Positions 22,379 through 34,889 of a stretch of 64,000 nt of DNA are shown here, piece after piece; within the stretch, counting starts at the first letter, position 1; each line of letters starts with the position of its first letter. The stretch is taken from the NCBI GenBank assembly GCA_032209605.1, contig JASFXZ010000026.1:434001-498000 (forward strand). The letters run 5' to 3'. Origin of the DNA: Mactromeris polynyma (taxonomy: Eukaryota; Mollusca; Bivalvia; Venerida; Mactridae). Both the position numbers and the translations under genes were made by a program. The notes below the pieces were generated by a model that did not search any database, had not been told where the DNA came from, and worked only from the letters and a program-made list of their open reading frames with translations.

Positions 22379-22612
22379 CCCCAGTCACACTGCACTTAAG
22401 ACAGGTATATTACAGGTCTACGACTGAAAAAATCGTCTTTTAGAGTCGACGCAGGACTATAAAGCTGTCGTAGCCCGTTTTTTAACATGTCAAAAACCTT
22501 AAGACTCTCGACTCTCCAGTCCTATATAGTCGTGCGTTCACGTACGTCTGACGTACGTCTGTCGTACGACAACTTACGATAAGTATTAGGTTGTCTTAAT
22601 TGGTCCGGAGAG
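22379..22612. mobile_element. Word-saturated cassette at the satellite edge, left arm
   Basis: The segment starts GCCCCAGTCACACTGCACTT and is rich in GTCGTACGAC, ACGTACGTCTG and GAGTCGAC words, many of them palindromic. Near the ends CACTTAAGACAGGTATATTAC and the inverse of the right side, CAATTAAGACAACCTAATAC, are similar, suggesting degenerate inverted termini. The first satellite monomer begins within about 10 bp of its right edge. The terminus GTCACACTG resembles GATCACATTGG at 9,258. A mobile origin is inferred. Confidence 0.45.
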
Positions 22613-24940
22613 TTTAATTGTCGTATGTATTTCAGGTCTATATATTCACATATGAACTCAAATACACACATAAATTGCATTCAAAGTGGAAAATAGTGCA
22701 TATTCTATGTATATTAGGTCAATATAATCAACAGGTGAACTCTATTTTCTTCAGTAATTGCATTCAAAATAGAAAATGTAACATATTATACATATATTTA
22801 AGGTCAATATGTTCAAAAATGAACTAAAATTTACTCATAAATTGCATTCAAAATGGGAAATTGAGCACATTTTATGCGCAAAATGAACTCAAATATACCC
22901 ATGAATTGCATTGAAAGTGGTAAATTGTGCATATTCTTTAGGTATATTGGGTGAATGTAATCAAAAGCTGAACTCTATTTTACTCACTAATTGCATTTAA
23001 TATAGTAAATATAACGAATTATATATGACTTTTAGGTCAATAGATCCACAAATGAACTCAAATATACCATACATTGCATTGAAAGTTGGAAATTGTGCAT
23101 ATTCTATAGGTATATTTGGTCAATATAATGAAATAAGTGAACTCTAGTTTCCCCATTTATTCATCAACAGGTGAACTCTATTTCCCTCACTAATTGCATT
23201 CAAAATAGTAAGATTTACACTTTATAGATGTATTTAAGGTCAATATATTCACAAATGAACTCAATTATACTCATCAATTGCAAATAGAAAGTGTAAAATT
23301 GTGCATTAACTTTGGATATATTAGGTCAATGTAATCAAAAGGTGAACTCTACTTTCCTCACTAATTGCATTCAAAACAGTGAATATCACACATTATATAT
23401 TACTTTTAGGTCAATATATCCACAATTAAAAACAAATATACCCATGAATTGCATTGTAAGTGGTAAATTGTGCATATTTTTTAGGTATATTGGGTGAATG
23501 TAATCAAAACCTGAACTCTATTTTACTCACTAATTGCATTTAAAATAGTAAATATAACAAAATATATATGACTTTTAGGTCAATAGATCCACAAATGAAC
23601 TCAAATATACCATACATTGCATTGAAAGTTGGAAATTGTGCATATTCTATAGGTATATTTGGTCAATATAATGAAATAAGTGAACTCTATTTTCCCCATT
23701 TATTGCATTCAAAATAGTAAATATAACACATTATATATGAATGTTATGTCAATATATTCACAAAAGGACTGACATATACCCATAAATTGCATTCAAAATA
23801 GGAAATTAGACATAATCTATAGGTATATTAGGTCAATATAATGAACAGGTGATTTCTGTTTTACTCACTAATTGCATTCAAAACACTGAATATAACATAG
23901 TATATATGAATTTTAGGTCAATATACTCACTCTTGAACTCAAATATACCCATGAATTGCTTTGAAAGTGGGAAATTGTGCATATTATATTAGTATATTAG
24001 GTCAATATAATGAAATAAGTGAACTCTATTTTCCCCATTTATTGCATTCAAAATAGTAAATATAACACATTATATATGAATATTATGTCAATATATTCAC
24101 AAAAGGACTGACATATACCCATAAATTGCATTCAAAATAGGAAATTAGACATAATCTATAGGTATATTAGGTCAATATAATCAACAATTGATTTCTGTTT
24201 TACTCACTAATTGCATTCAAAACACTGAATATAACATAGTATATATGAATTTTAGGTCAATATACTCACTCTTGAACTTAAATATACCCATGAATTGCTT
24301 TAAAAGTGGGAAATTGTGCATATTATATTAGTATATTAGGTCAATATAATCAAGAGGTGACCTCTATTTCCCTCACTAATTGCATTCAAAATAGTAAAAT
24401 TTACACACTATGGATGTATTTAAGGTCAATATTTTCAAAAATGAACTCAAATATACCCATGAATTCCATTGAAAGTGGGAAATTGTGCATATTCTTTAGG
24501 TATATTAGGTCAATGTAATCAAAAAGTGAACTCTGTTTTCCTCACTAATTGCATTCAAAACAGTGAATATCACACATTATATATGCATTTTAGTTCAATA
24601 TATTCAAAAATGAACTCAAATATACCCATCAATTGCATTGAAAGTGGAAAATTGTGTATATTCTTTAGGTACATTAAGTTCCATATCATCAACAGGTGAA
24701 CTCTATTTCCCTCACTAATTGCATTCCAAACACTGAATATAACATATTATATATGAATTTTCGGTCAATATAGACACTATTGAACTCACATATACCCATA
24801 AATTGCTGTGAAAGTGGGAAATTGTGTATATTCTATTAGTATATTAGATCAATATAATCAACAGGTGAACTCTATTTTCCTCGCTAATTGCATTCAGAAT
24901 AGTTAATATAACATGGTACATGTATATATGAATTTAACTG

Positions 24941-25490
24941 ATATTTCAGGTTGTTTATTTGGGGACATGAGCATAACAATATTTCGAATGAGACACTCTA
25001 ATTACGGCCTTAAAATTATTCAAGTAATCTGATCATATAGCCTAGCTATCTGAAATTCTTATTAATTAATGAAATTCAAATACTAAGATGATTACAACAT
25101 TCTATACATAACCATTTAATACTTGAATTTTGGTGTATTTATTTAATTTGTGTCAGATGGCTTTTTTATCACTTTTAGTATTCTGTATTTCATAGTATAA
25201 ATCATATGATGCTTAAACGAAGGGTTGTCTAAAAATGTAACGAATTTATATTCACAGTACCTCAAAGTATTCAAACTGAACTAGAAGTAGGTTATATTAT
25301 ACACTTCGCCTTGCTTTACAATAACTGGGACCTACATTTCGGCCCCGCAAATACCGTAAAATGACCGGATAATATGGTCAATTGTATTCATTTCCAACGA
25401 GTGAGGGTATTTTCTTTATTTCCAACGAGTGAGAACCGGTTAAATGTTCAACATACGGCGTGTTTTTGCGGAGCTCCGTCCACCATGCGC
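24941..25490 (+). repeat. Embedded non-satellite block, left copy 1 (short form)
   Basis: About 550 bp of unrelated sequence within the array, running from ATATTTCAGGTTG to CACCATGCGC. It replaces about 20 bp in half A of a monomer (TATATATGAATTTA on one side, AAAATGAACTCAAATA on the other). It contains ATTTCCAACGAGTGAG twice (25,390-25,405 and 25,418-25,433) and a GGAGCTCC palindrome near the right edge. No coding frame, TIR or LTR is recognised. The short form lacks about 95 bp found in the right-arm copies. Confidence 0.85.
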
Positions 25491-27429
25491 AAAATGAACT
25501 CAAATATACCCATAAACAGCAATGAAAATGGGAAATTGTGCATATTCTTTAGGTGTATTAGGTCAATGAAATCAAAAGGTGAACTCTATTTTCCTCACTA
25601 ATTGCATTCAAAACAGTGAATATAACATAATATATATGAATTTTATGTCAATATATTCACAAAAGGACTGAAATATACCCATAAATTGAATTCAAAATAG
25701 GAAATTTTACATAATCCATAGGTACATTAGGTCAATATAATCAACAGGTGAACTCTATTTTCCTCACTAATTGCATTCTAAATAGTAAATATAACATGTT
25801 TTATATGAATTTGTTGCCAATATATTCAAAAATGAACTCAAATATACCCATAAATTGCATTGAATGAGATAAATTGTGCATATCCTATAGGTATATTTGG
25901 TCAATATAATAACATAAGTGAACTCTATTTTCCCCATTTATTGCATTCAAAATAGTAAATATAACACATTATATATGAATGTTATGTCAATATATTCACT
26001 AAAGGACTGACATATACCCATAAATTGCATTCAAAATAGGAAATTAGACATAATCTATAGGTATATTAGGTCAATATAATCAACAGGTGAATTCTGTTTT
26101 ACTCACTAATTGCATTCAAAACACTGAATATAACATATAATATATGAATTTTGTCGATATTATAACATAAGTGAACTCTATTTTCCCCATTTATTGCATT
26201 CAAAATAGTAAATATAACACATTATATATGAATGTTATGTCAATATATTCACAAAAGGACTGACATATACCCATAAATTGCATTCAAAATAGGAAATCAG
26301 ACATAATCTATAGGTATATTAGGTCAATATAATGAACAGGTGAATTCTGTTTTACTCACTAATTGCATTCAAAACACTGAATATAACATAGTATATATGA
26401 ATTTAGGTCAATATAGTCACTCTTGAACTCAAATATACCCATAAATTGCTTTGAAAGTGGGAAATTGTGCATATTATATTAGTATATTAGGTCAATATAA
26501 TCAACAGGTGAACTCTATTTCCCTCACTTATTGCATTCAAAATAGTAAAATTTACACACTATGGATGTTTTTAAGGTCAATATTTTCAAAAATGAACTCA
26601 AATATACCCATAAATCCCATTGAAAGTGGAAATTGTGCATATTCTTTAGGTATATTAGGTCAATGTAATCAAAAAGTGAACTCTGTTTTCCTCACTAATT
26701 GCATTCAAAACAGTGAATATCACACATTATATATGCATTTTAGTTCAATATATTCAAAAATGAACTCAAATGTACCCATCAATTGCATTGAAAGTGGAAA
26801 ATTGTGTATATTCTTTAGGTACATTAAGTTCCATATCATCAACAGGTGAACTCTATTTCCCTCACTAATTGCATTCAAAATTGTAAAATTTACACACTAT
26901 GGATGTATTTAAGGTCAATATTTTCAAAAATGAACTCAAATATACCCATAAATCCCATTGAAAGTGGGAAATTGTGCATATTCTTTAGGTATATTAGGTC
27001 AATGTAATCAAAAAGTGAACTCTGTTTTCCTCACTAATTGCATTCAAAACAGTGAATATCACACATTATATATGCATTTTAGTTCAATATATTCAAAAAT
27101 GAACTCAAATATACCCATTAATTGCATTGAAAGTGGAAAATTGTGTATATTCTTTAGGTACATTAAGTTCCATATCATCAACAGGTGAACTCTATTTTCC
27201 TCACTAATTGCATTCAAAACACTGAATATAACATATTATATATGAATTTTCGGTCAATATAGACACTATTGAACTCAAATATACCCATAAATTGCTTTGA
27301 AAGTGGGAAATTGTGTATATTCTATTAGTATATTAGATCAATATAATCAACAGGTGAACTCTATTTTCCTCGCTAATTGCATTCAAATTAGTTAATATAA
27401 CATGGTACATGTATATATGAATTTAACTG

Positions 27430-27980
27430 ATATTTCAGGTTGTTTATTTGGGGACATGAGCATAACAATATTTCGAATGAGACACTCTAATTACGGCCTT
27501 AAAATTATTCAAGTAATCTGATCATATAGCCTAGCTATCTGAAATTCTTATTAGTTAATGAAATTCAAATACTAAGATGATTACAACATTCTATACATAA
27601 CCATTTAATACTTGAATTTTGGTGTATTTATTTAATTTGTGTCAGATGGCTTTTTTTATCACTTTTAGTATTCTGTATTTCATAGTATAAATCATATGAT
27701 GCTTAAACGAAGGGTTGTCTAAAAATGTAACGAATTTATATTCACAGTACCTCAAAGTATTCAAACTGAACTAGAAGTAGGTTATATTATACACTTCGCC
27801 TTGCTTTACAATAACTGGGACCTACATTTCGGCCCCGCAAATACCGTAAAATGACCGGATAATATGGTCAAAGTATTCATTTCCAACGAGTGAGGGTATT
27901 TTTCTTTATTTCCAACGAGTGAGAACCGGTTAAATGTTCAACATACGGCGTGTTTTTGCGGAGCTCCGTCCACCATGCGC
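27430..27980 (+). repeat. Embedded non-satellite block, left copy 2 (short form)
   Basis: Same junctions and short form as the copy at 24,941, differing by a few bases and homopolymer steps. Confidence 0.85.
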
Positions 27981-30900
27981 AAAATGAACTCAAATATACC
28001 CATAAAACAGCAATGAAAAATGGGAAATTGTGCATATTCTTTAGGTGTATTAGGTCAATGAAATCAAAAGGTGAACTCTATTTTCCTCACTAATTGCATT
28101 CAAAACAGTGAATATAACATAATATATATGAATTTTATGTCAATATATTCACAAAAGGACTGAAATATACCCATAAATTGAATTCAAAATAGGAAATTTT
28201 ACATAATCCATAGGTACATTAGGTCAATATAATCAACAGGTGAACTCTATTTTCCTCACTAATTGCATTCTAAATAGTAAATATAACATGTTTTATATGA
28301 ATTTGTTGCCAATATATTCAAAAATGAACTCAAATATACCCATAAATTGCATTGAATGAGATAAATTGTGCATATCCTATAGGTATATTTGGTCAATATA
28401 ATAACATAAGTGAACTCTATTTTCCCCATTTATTGCATTCAAAATAGTAAATATAACACATTATATATGAATTTAGGTCAATATAGTCACTCTTGAACTC
28501 AAATATACCCATAAATTGCTTTGAAAGTGGGAAATTGTGCATATTATATTAGTATATTAGGTCAATATAATCAACAGGTGAACTCTATTTCCCTCACTTA
28601 TTGCATTCAAAATAGTAAAATTTACACACTATGGATGTATTTAAGGTCAATATTTTCAAAAATGAACTCAAATATACCCATAAATTCAATTGAAAGTGGG
28701 AAATTGTGCATATTCTTTAGGTATATTAGGTCAATGTAATCAAAAAGTGAACTCTGTTTTCCTCACTAGTTGCATTCAAAACAGTGAATATCACACATTA
28801 TATATGTATTTTAGTTCAATATATTCAAAAATTTACTCAAATATTCCCATCAATTGCATTGAAAGTGGAAAATTGTGTATATTCTTTAGGTACATTAAGT
28901 TCCATATCATCAACAGGTGAACTCTATTTCCCTCACTAATTGCATTCAAAATAGTAAGATTTACACTTTATAGATGTATTTTAGGTCAAAAACACTGAAT
29001 ATAACATATAATATATGAATTTTGTCAATATTATAACATAAGTGAACTCTATTTTCCCCATTTATTGCATTCAAAATAGTAAATATAACACATTATATAT
29101 GAATGTTATGTCAATGTATTCACAAAAGGACTGACATATACCCATCAATTGCATTCAAAATAGGAAATCAGACATAATCTATAGGTATATTAGGTCAATA
29201 TAATCAACAGGTGAATTCTGTTTTACTCACTAATTGCATTCAAAACACTGAATATAACATAGTATATATGAATTTAGGTCAATATAGTCACTCTTGAACT
29301 CAAATATACCCATAAATTGCTTTGAAAGTGGGAAATTGTGCATATTATATTAGTATATTAGGTCAATATAATCAACAGGTGAACTCTATTTCCCTCACTT
29401 ATTGCATTCAAAATAGTAAAATTTACACTATGGATGTATTTAAGGTCAATATTTTCAAAAATGACCTCAAAAATACCCATGAATTCCATTGAAAGTGGGA
29501 AATTGTGCATATTCTTTAGGTATATTAGGTCAATGTAATCAAAAAGTGAACTCTGTTTTCCTCACTAATTGCATTCAAAACAGTGAATATCACACATTAT
29601 ATATGCATTTTAGTTCAGTATATTCAAAAATGAACTCAAATATACCCATCAATTGCATTGAAAGTGGAAAATTGTGTATATTCTTTAGGTACATTAAGTT
29701 CCATATCATCAACAGGTGAACTCTATTTCCCTCACTAATTGCATTCACAATAGTAGGATGTACACTTTATAGATGTATGTAAGGTCAATATATTCACAAA
29801 TGAACTCAAATATACTCATAAATTGCAAATAGAAAGTGTGAAATTGTGCATTACCTTTGGATATAATAGGTCAATGTAATCAAAAGGTGAACTCTACTTT
29901 CCTCACTAATTGCATTCAAAACAGTGAATATCACACATTATATATGACTTTTAGGTCAATATATCCACAATTAAAAACAAATATACACATGAATTGCATT
30001 GTAAGTGGTAAATTGTGCATATTCTTTAGGTAAATTGGGTGAATGTAATCAAAAGCTGAACTCTATTTTACTCACTAATTGCATTTAAAATAGTAAATAC
30101 ATTGTATAACAAAATATATATGACTTTTAGGTCAATAGATCCACAAATGAACTCAAATATACCATACATTGCATTGAAAGTTGGAAATTGTGCATATTGT
30201 ATAGGTATATTTGGAAAATATAATGAAATAAGTGAACTCTATTTTCCCCATTTATTGCATTCAAAATAGTATATATAACAAAATATATATGACTTTTAGG
30301 TCAATAGATCCACAAATGAACTCAAAAATACCATACATTGCATTGAAAGTTGGAAATTGTGCATATTGTATAGGTATATTTGGTCAATATAATGAAATAA
30401 GTGAACTCTATTTTCCCCATTTATTGCATTCAAAATAGTAAATATAACACATTATAATATGAAGGTTATGTCAATATATTCACAAAAGGACTGACATATA
30501 CCCATAAATTGCATTCAAAATAGGAAATAAGACATAATCTATAGGTATATTAGGTCAATATAATCAACAGGTGAATTCTGTTTTACTCACTAATTGCATT
30601 CAAAAACACTGAATATAACATAGTATATATGAATTTAGGTCTATATAGTCACTATTGAACTCAAATATACCCATAAATTGCTTTGAAAGTGGGAAATTGT
30701 GCATATTATATTAGTATATTAGGTCAATATAATCAACAGGTGAACTCTATTTCCCTCACTTATTGCATTCAAAATAGTAAAATTTACACACTATGGATGT
30801 ATTTAAGGTCAATATTTTCAAAAATGACCTCAAAAATACCCATAAATCCCATTGAAAGTGGGAAATTGTGCATATTCTTTAGGTATGTTAGGTCAATGTA

Positions 30901-31325
30901 ATCAAAAAGTGAACTCTGTTTTTCCTCACTAATTGCATTCAAAACAGTGAATATCACACATTATATATGCATTTTAGTTCAATATATTCAAAAATGAACT
31001 CAAATATACCCATCAATTGCATTGAAAGTGGAAAATTGTGTATATTCTTTAGGTACATTAAGTTCCATATCATCAACAGGTGAACTCTATTTTCCTCACT
31101 AATTGGATTCAAAACACTGAATATAACATATTATATATGAATTTTTCGGTCAATATAGACACTATTGAACTCAAATATACCCATAAATTGCTTTGAAAGT
31201 GGGAAATTGTGTATATTCTATTAGTATATTAGATCAATATAATCAACAGGTGAACTCTATTTTCCTCGCTAATTGCATTCAAAATAGTTAATATAACATG
31301 TTACATGTATATATGAATTTAACTG

Positions 31326-31876
31326 ATATTTCAGGTTGTTTATTTGGGGACATGAGCATTACAATATTTCGAATGAGACACTCTAATTACGGCCTTAAAA
31401 TTATTCAAGTAATCTGATCATATAGCCTAGCTATCTGAAATTCTTATTAATTAATGAAATTCAAAATACTAAGATGATTACAACATTCTATACATAACCA
31501 TTTAATACTTGAATTTTGGTGTATTTATTTAATTTGTGTCAGATGGCTTTTTTTATCACTTTTAGTATTCTGTATTTCATAGTATAAATCATATGATGCT
31601 TAAACGAAGGGTTGTCTAAAAATGTAACGAATTTATATTCACAGTACCTCAAAGTATTCAAACTGAACTAGAAGTAGGTTATATTATACACTTCGCCTTG
31701 CTTTACAATAACTGGGACCTACATTTCGGCCCCGCAAATACCGTAAAATGACCGGATAATATGGTCAAAGTATTCATTTCCAACGAGTGAGGGTATTTTC
31801 TTTATTTCCAACGAGTGAGAACCGGTTAAATGTTCAACATACGGCGTGTTTTTGCGGAGCTCCGTCCACCATGCGC
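31326..31876 (+). repeat. Embedded non-satellite block, left copy 3 (short form)
   Basis: Same junctions and short form. It shares GAGCTCCGTCCACC with the other two left copies, whereas all right copies read the equivalent of GAGCTCAGTCCA. Confidence 0.85.
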
Positions 31877-34800
31877 AAAATGAACTCAAATATACCCATA
31901 AAACAGCAATGAAAATGGGAAATTGTGCATATTCTTTAGGTGTATTAGGTCAATGAAATCAAAAGGTGAACTCTATTTTCCTCACTAATTGCATTCAAAA
32001 CAGTGAATATAACATAATATATATGAATTTTATGTCAATATATTCACAAAAGGACTGAAATATACCCATAAATTGAATTCAAAATAGGAAATTTTACATA
32101 ATCCATAGGTACATTAGGTCAATATAATCAACAGGTGAACTCTATTTTCCTCACTAATTGCATTCTAAATAGTAAATATAACATGTTTTATATGAATTTG
32201 TTGCCAATATATTCAAAAATGAACTCAAATATACCCATAAATTGCATTGAATGAGATAAATTGTGCATATCCTATAGGTATATTTGGTCAATATAATAAC
32301 ATAAGTGAACTCTATTTTCCCCATTTATTGCATTCAAAATAGTAAATATAACACATTATATATGAATGTTATGTCAATATATTCACTAAAGGACTGACAT
32401 ATACCCATAAATTGCATTCAAAATAGGAAATTAGACATAATCTATAGGTATATTAGGTCAATATACAGATGAATTCTGTTTTACTCACTAATTGCATTCA
32501 AAACACTGAATATAACATATAATATATGAATTTTGTCGATATTATAACATAAGTGAACTCTATTTTCCCCATTTATTGCATTCAAAATAGTAAATATAAC
32601 ACATTATATATGAATGTTATGTCAATATATTCACAAAAGGACTGACATATACCCATAAATTGCATTCAAAATAGGAAATAAGACATAATCTATAGGTATA
32701 TTAGGTCAATATAATCAACAGGTGAATTCTGTTTTACTCACTAATTGCATTCAAAACACTGAATATAACATAGTATATATGAATTTAGGTTAATATAGTC
32801 ACTCTTGAACTCAAATATACCCATAAATTGCTTTGAAAGTGGGAAATTGTGCATATTATATTAGTATATTAGGTCAATATAATCAACAGGTGAACTCTAT
32901 TTCCCTCACTTATTGCATTCAAAATAGTAAAATTTACACACTATGGATGTTTTTAAGGTCAATATTTTCAAAAATGAACTCAAATATACCCATAAATCCC
33001 ATTGAAAGTGGGAAATTGTGCATATTCTTTAGGTATATTAGGTCAATGTAATCAAAAAGTGAACTCTGTTTTCCTCACTAATTGCATTCAAAACAGTGAA
33101 TATCACACATTATATATGCATTTTAGTTCAATATATTCAAAAATGAACTCAAATATACCCATCAATTGCATTGAAAGTGGAAAATTGTGTATATTCTTTA
33201 GGTACATTAAGTTCCATATCATCAACAGGTGAACTCTATTTCCCTCACTAATTGCATTCAAAATTGTAAGATTTACACTTTATAGATGTATTTAAGGTCA
33301 ATATATTCACAAATGAACTCAAATATACTCATAAATTGCAAATAGAAAGTGTGAAATTGTGCATTACCTTTGGATATATTAGGTCAATGTAATCAAAAGG
33401 TGAACTCTACTTTCCTCACTAATTGCATTCAAAACAGTGAATATCACACATTATATATGACTTTTAGGTCAATATATCCACAATTAAAAACAAATTTACC
33501 CATGAATTGCATTGTAAGTGGTAAATTGTGCATATTCTTTAGGTATATTGGGTGAACGTAATCAAAAGCTGAACTCTATTTTACTCACTAATTGTATTTA
33601 AAATAGTAAATATAACAAAATATATATGACTTTTAGGTCAATAGATCCACAAATGAACTCAAATATACCATACATTGCATTGAAAGTTGGAAATTGTGCA
33701 TATTGTATAGGTATATTTGGTCAATATAATGAAATAAGTGAACTCTATTTTCCCCCATTTATTGCATTCAAAATAGTAAATATAACACATTATAATATGA
33801 ATGTTATGTCAATATATTCACAAAAGGACTGACATATACCCATAAATTGCATTCAAAATAGGAAATAAGACATAATCTATAGGTATATTAGGTCAATATA
33901 ATCAACAGGTGAATTCTGTTTTACTCACTAATTGCATTCAAAACACTGAATATAACATAGTATATATGAATTTAGGTCTATATAGTCACTATTGAACTCA
34001 AATATACCCATAAATTGCTTTGAAAGTGGGAAATTGTGCATATTATATTAGTATATTAGGTCAATATAATCAACAGGTGAACTCTATTTCCCTCACTTAT
34101 TGCATTCAAAATAGTAACATTTACACACTATGGATGTATTTAAGGTCAATATTTTCAAAAATGAACTCAAATATACCCATAAATCCCATTGAAAGTGGGA
34201 AATTGTGCATATTCTTTAGGTATATTAGGTCAATGTAATCAAAAAGTGAACTCTGGTTTCCTCACTAATTGCATTCAAAACAGTGAATATCACACATTAT
34301 ATATGCATTTTAGTTCAATATATTCAAAAATTTACTCAAATATTCCCATCAATTGCATTGAAAGTGGAAAATTGTGTATATTCTTTAGGTACATTAAGTT
34401 CCATATCATCAACAGGTGAACTCTATTTCCCTCACTACACTAATTGCATTCAAAATAGTAAGATTTACACTTTATAGATGTATTTAAGGTCAAAACACTG
34501 AATATAACATATAATATATGAATTTTGTCGATATTATAACATAAGTGAACTCTATTTTCCCATTTATTGCATTCAAAATAGTAAATATAACACATTATAT
34601 ATGAATGTTATGTCAATATATTCACAAAAGGACTGACATATACCCATAAATTGCATTCAAAATAGGAAATCAGACATAATCTATAGGTATATTAGGTCAA
34701 TATAATCAACAGGTGAATTCTGTTTTACTCACTAATTGCATTCAAAACACTGAATATAACATAGTATATATGAATTTAGGTCTATATAGTCACTATTGAA

Positions 34801-34889
34801 CTCAAATATACCCATAAATTGCTTTGAAAGTGGGAAATTGTGCATATTATATTAGTATATTAGGTCAATATAATCAACAGGTGGAATTC

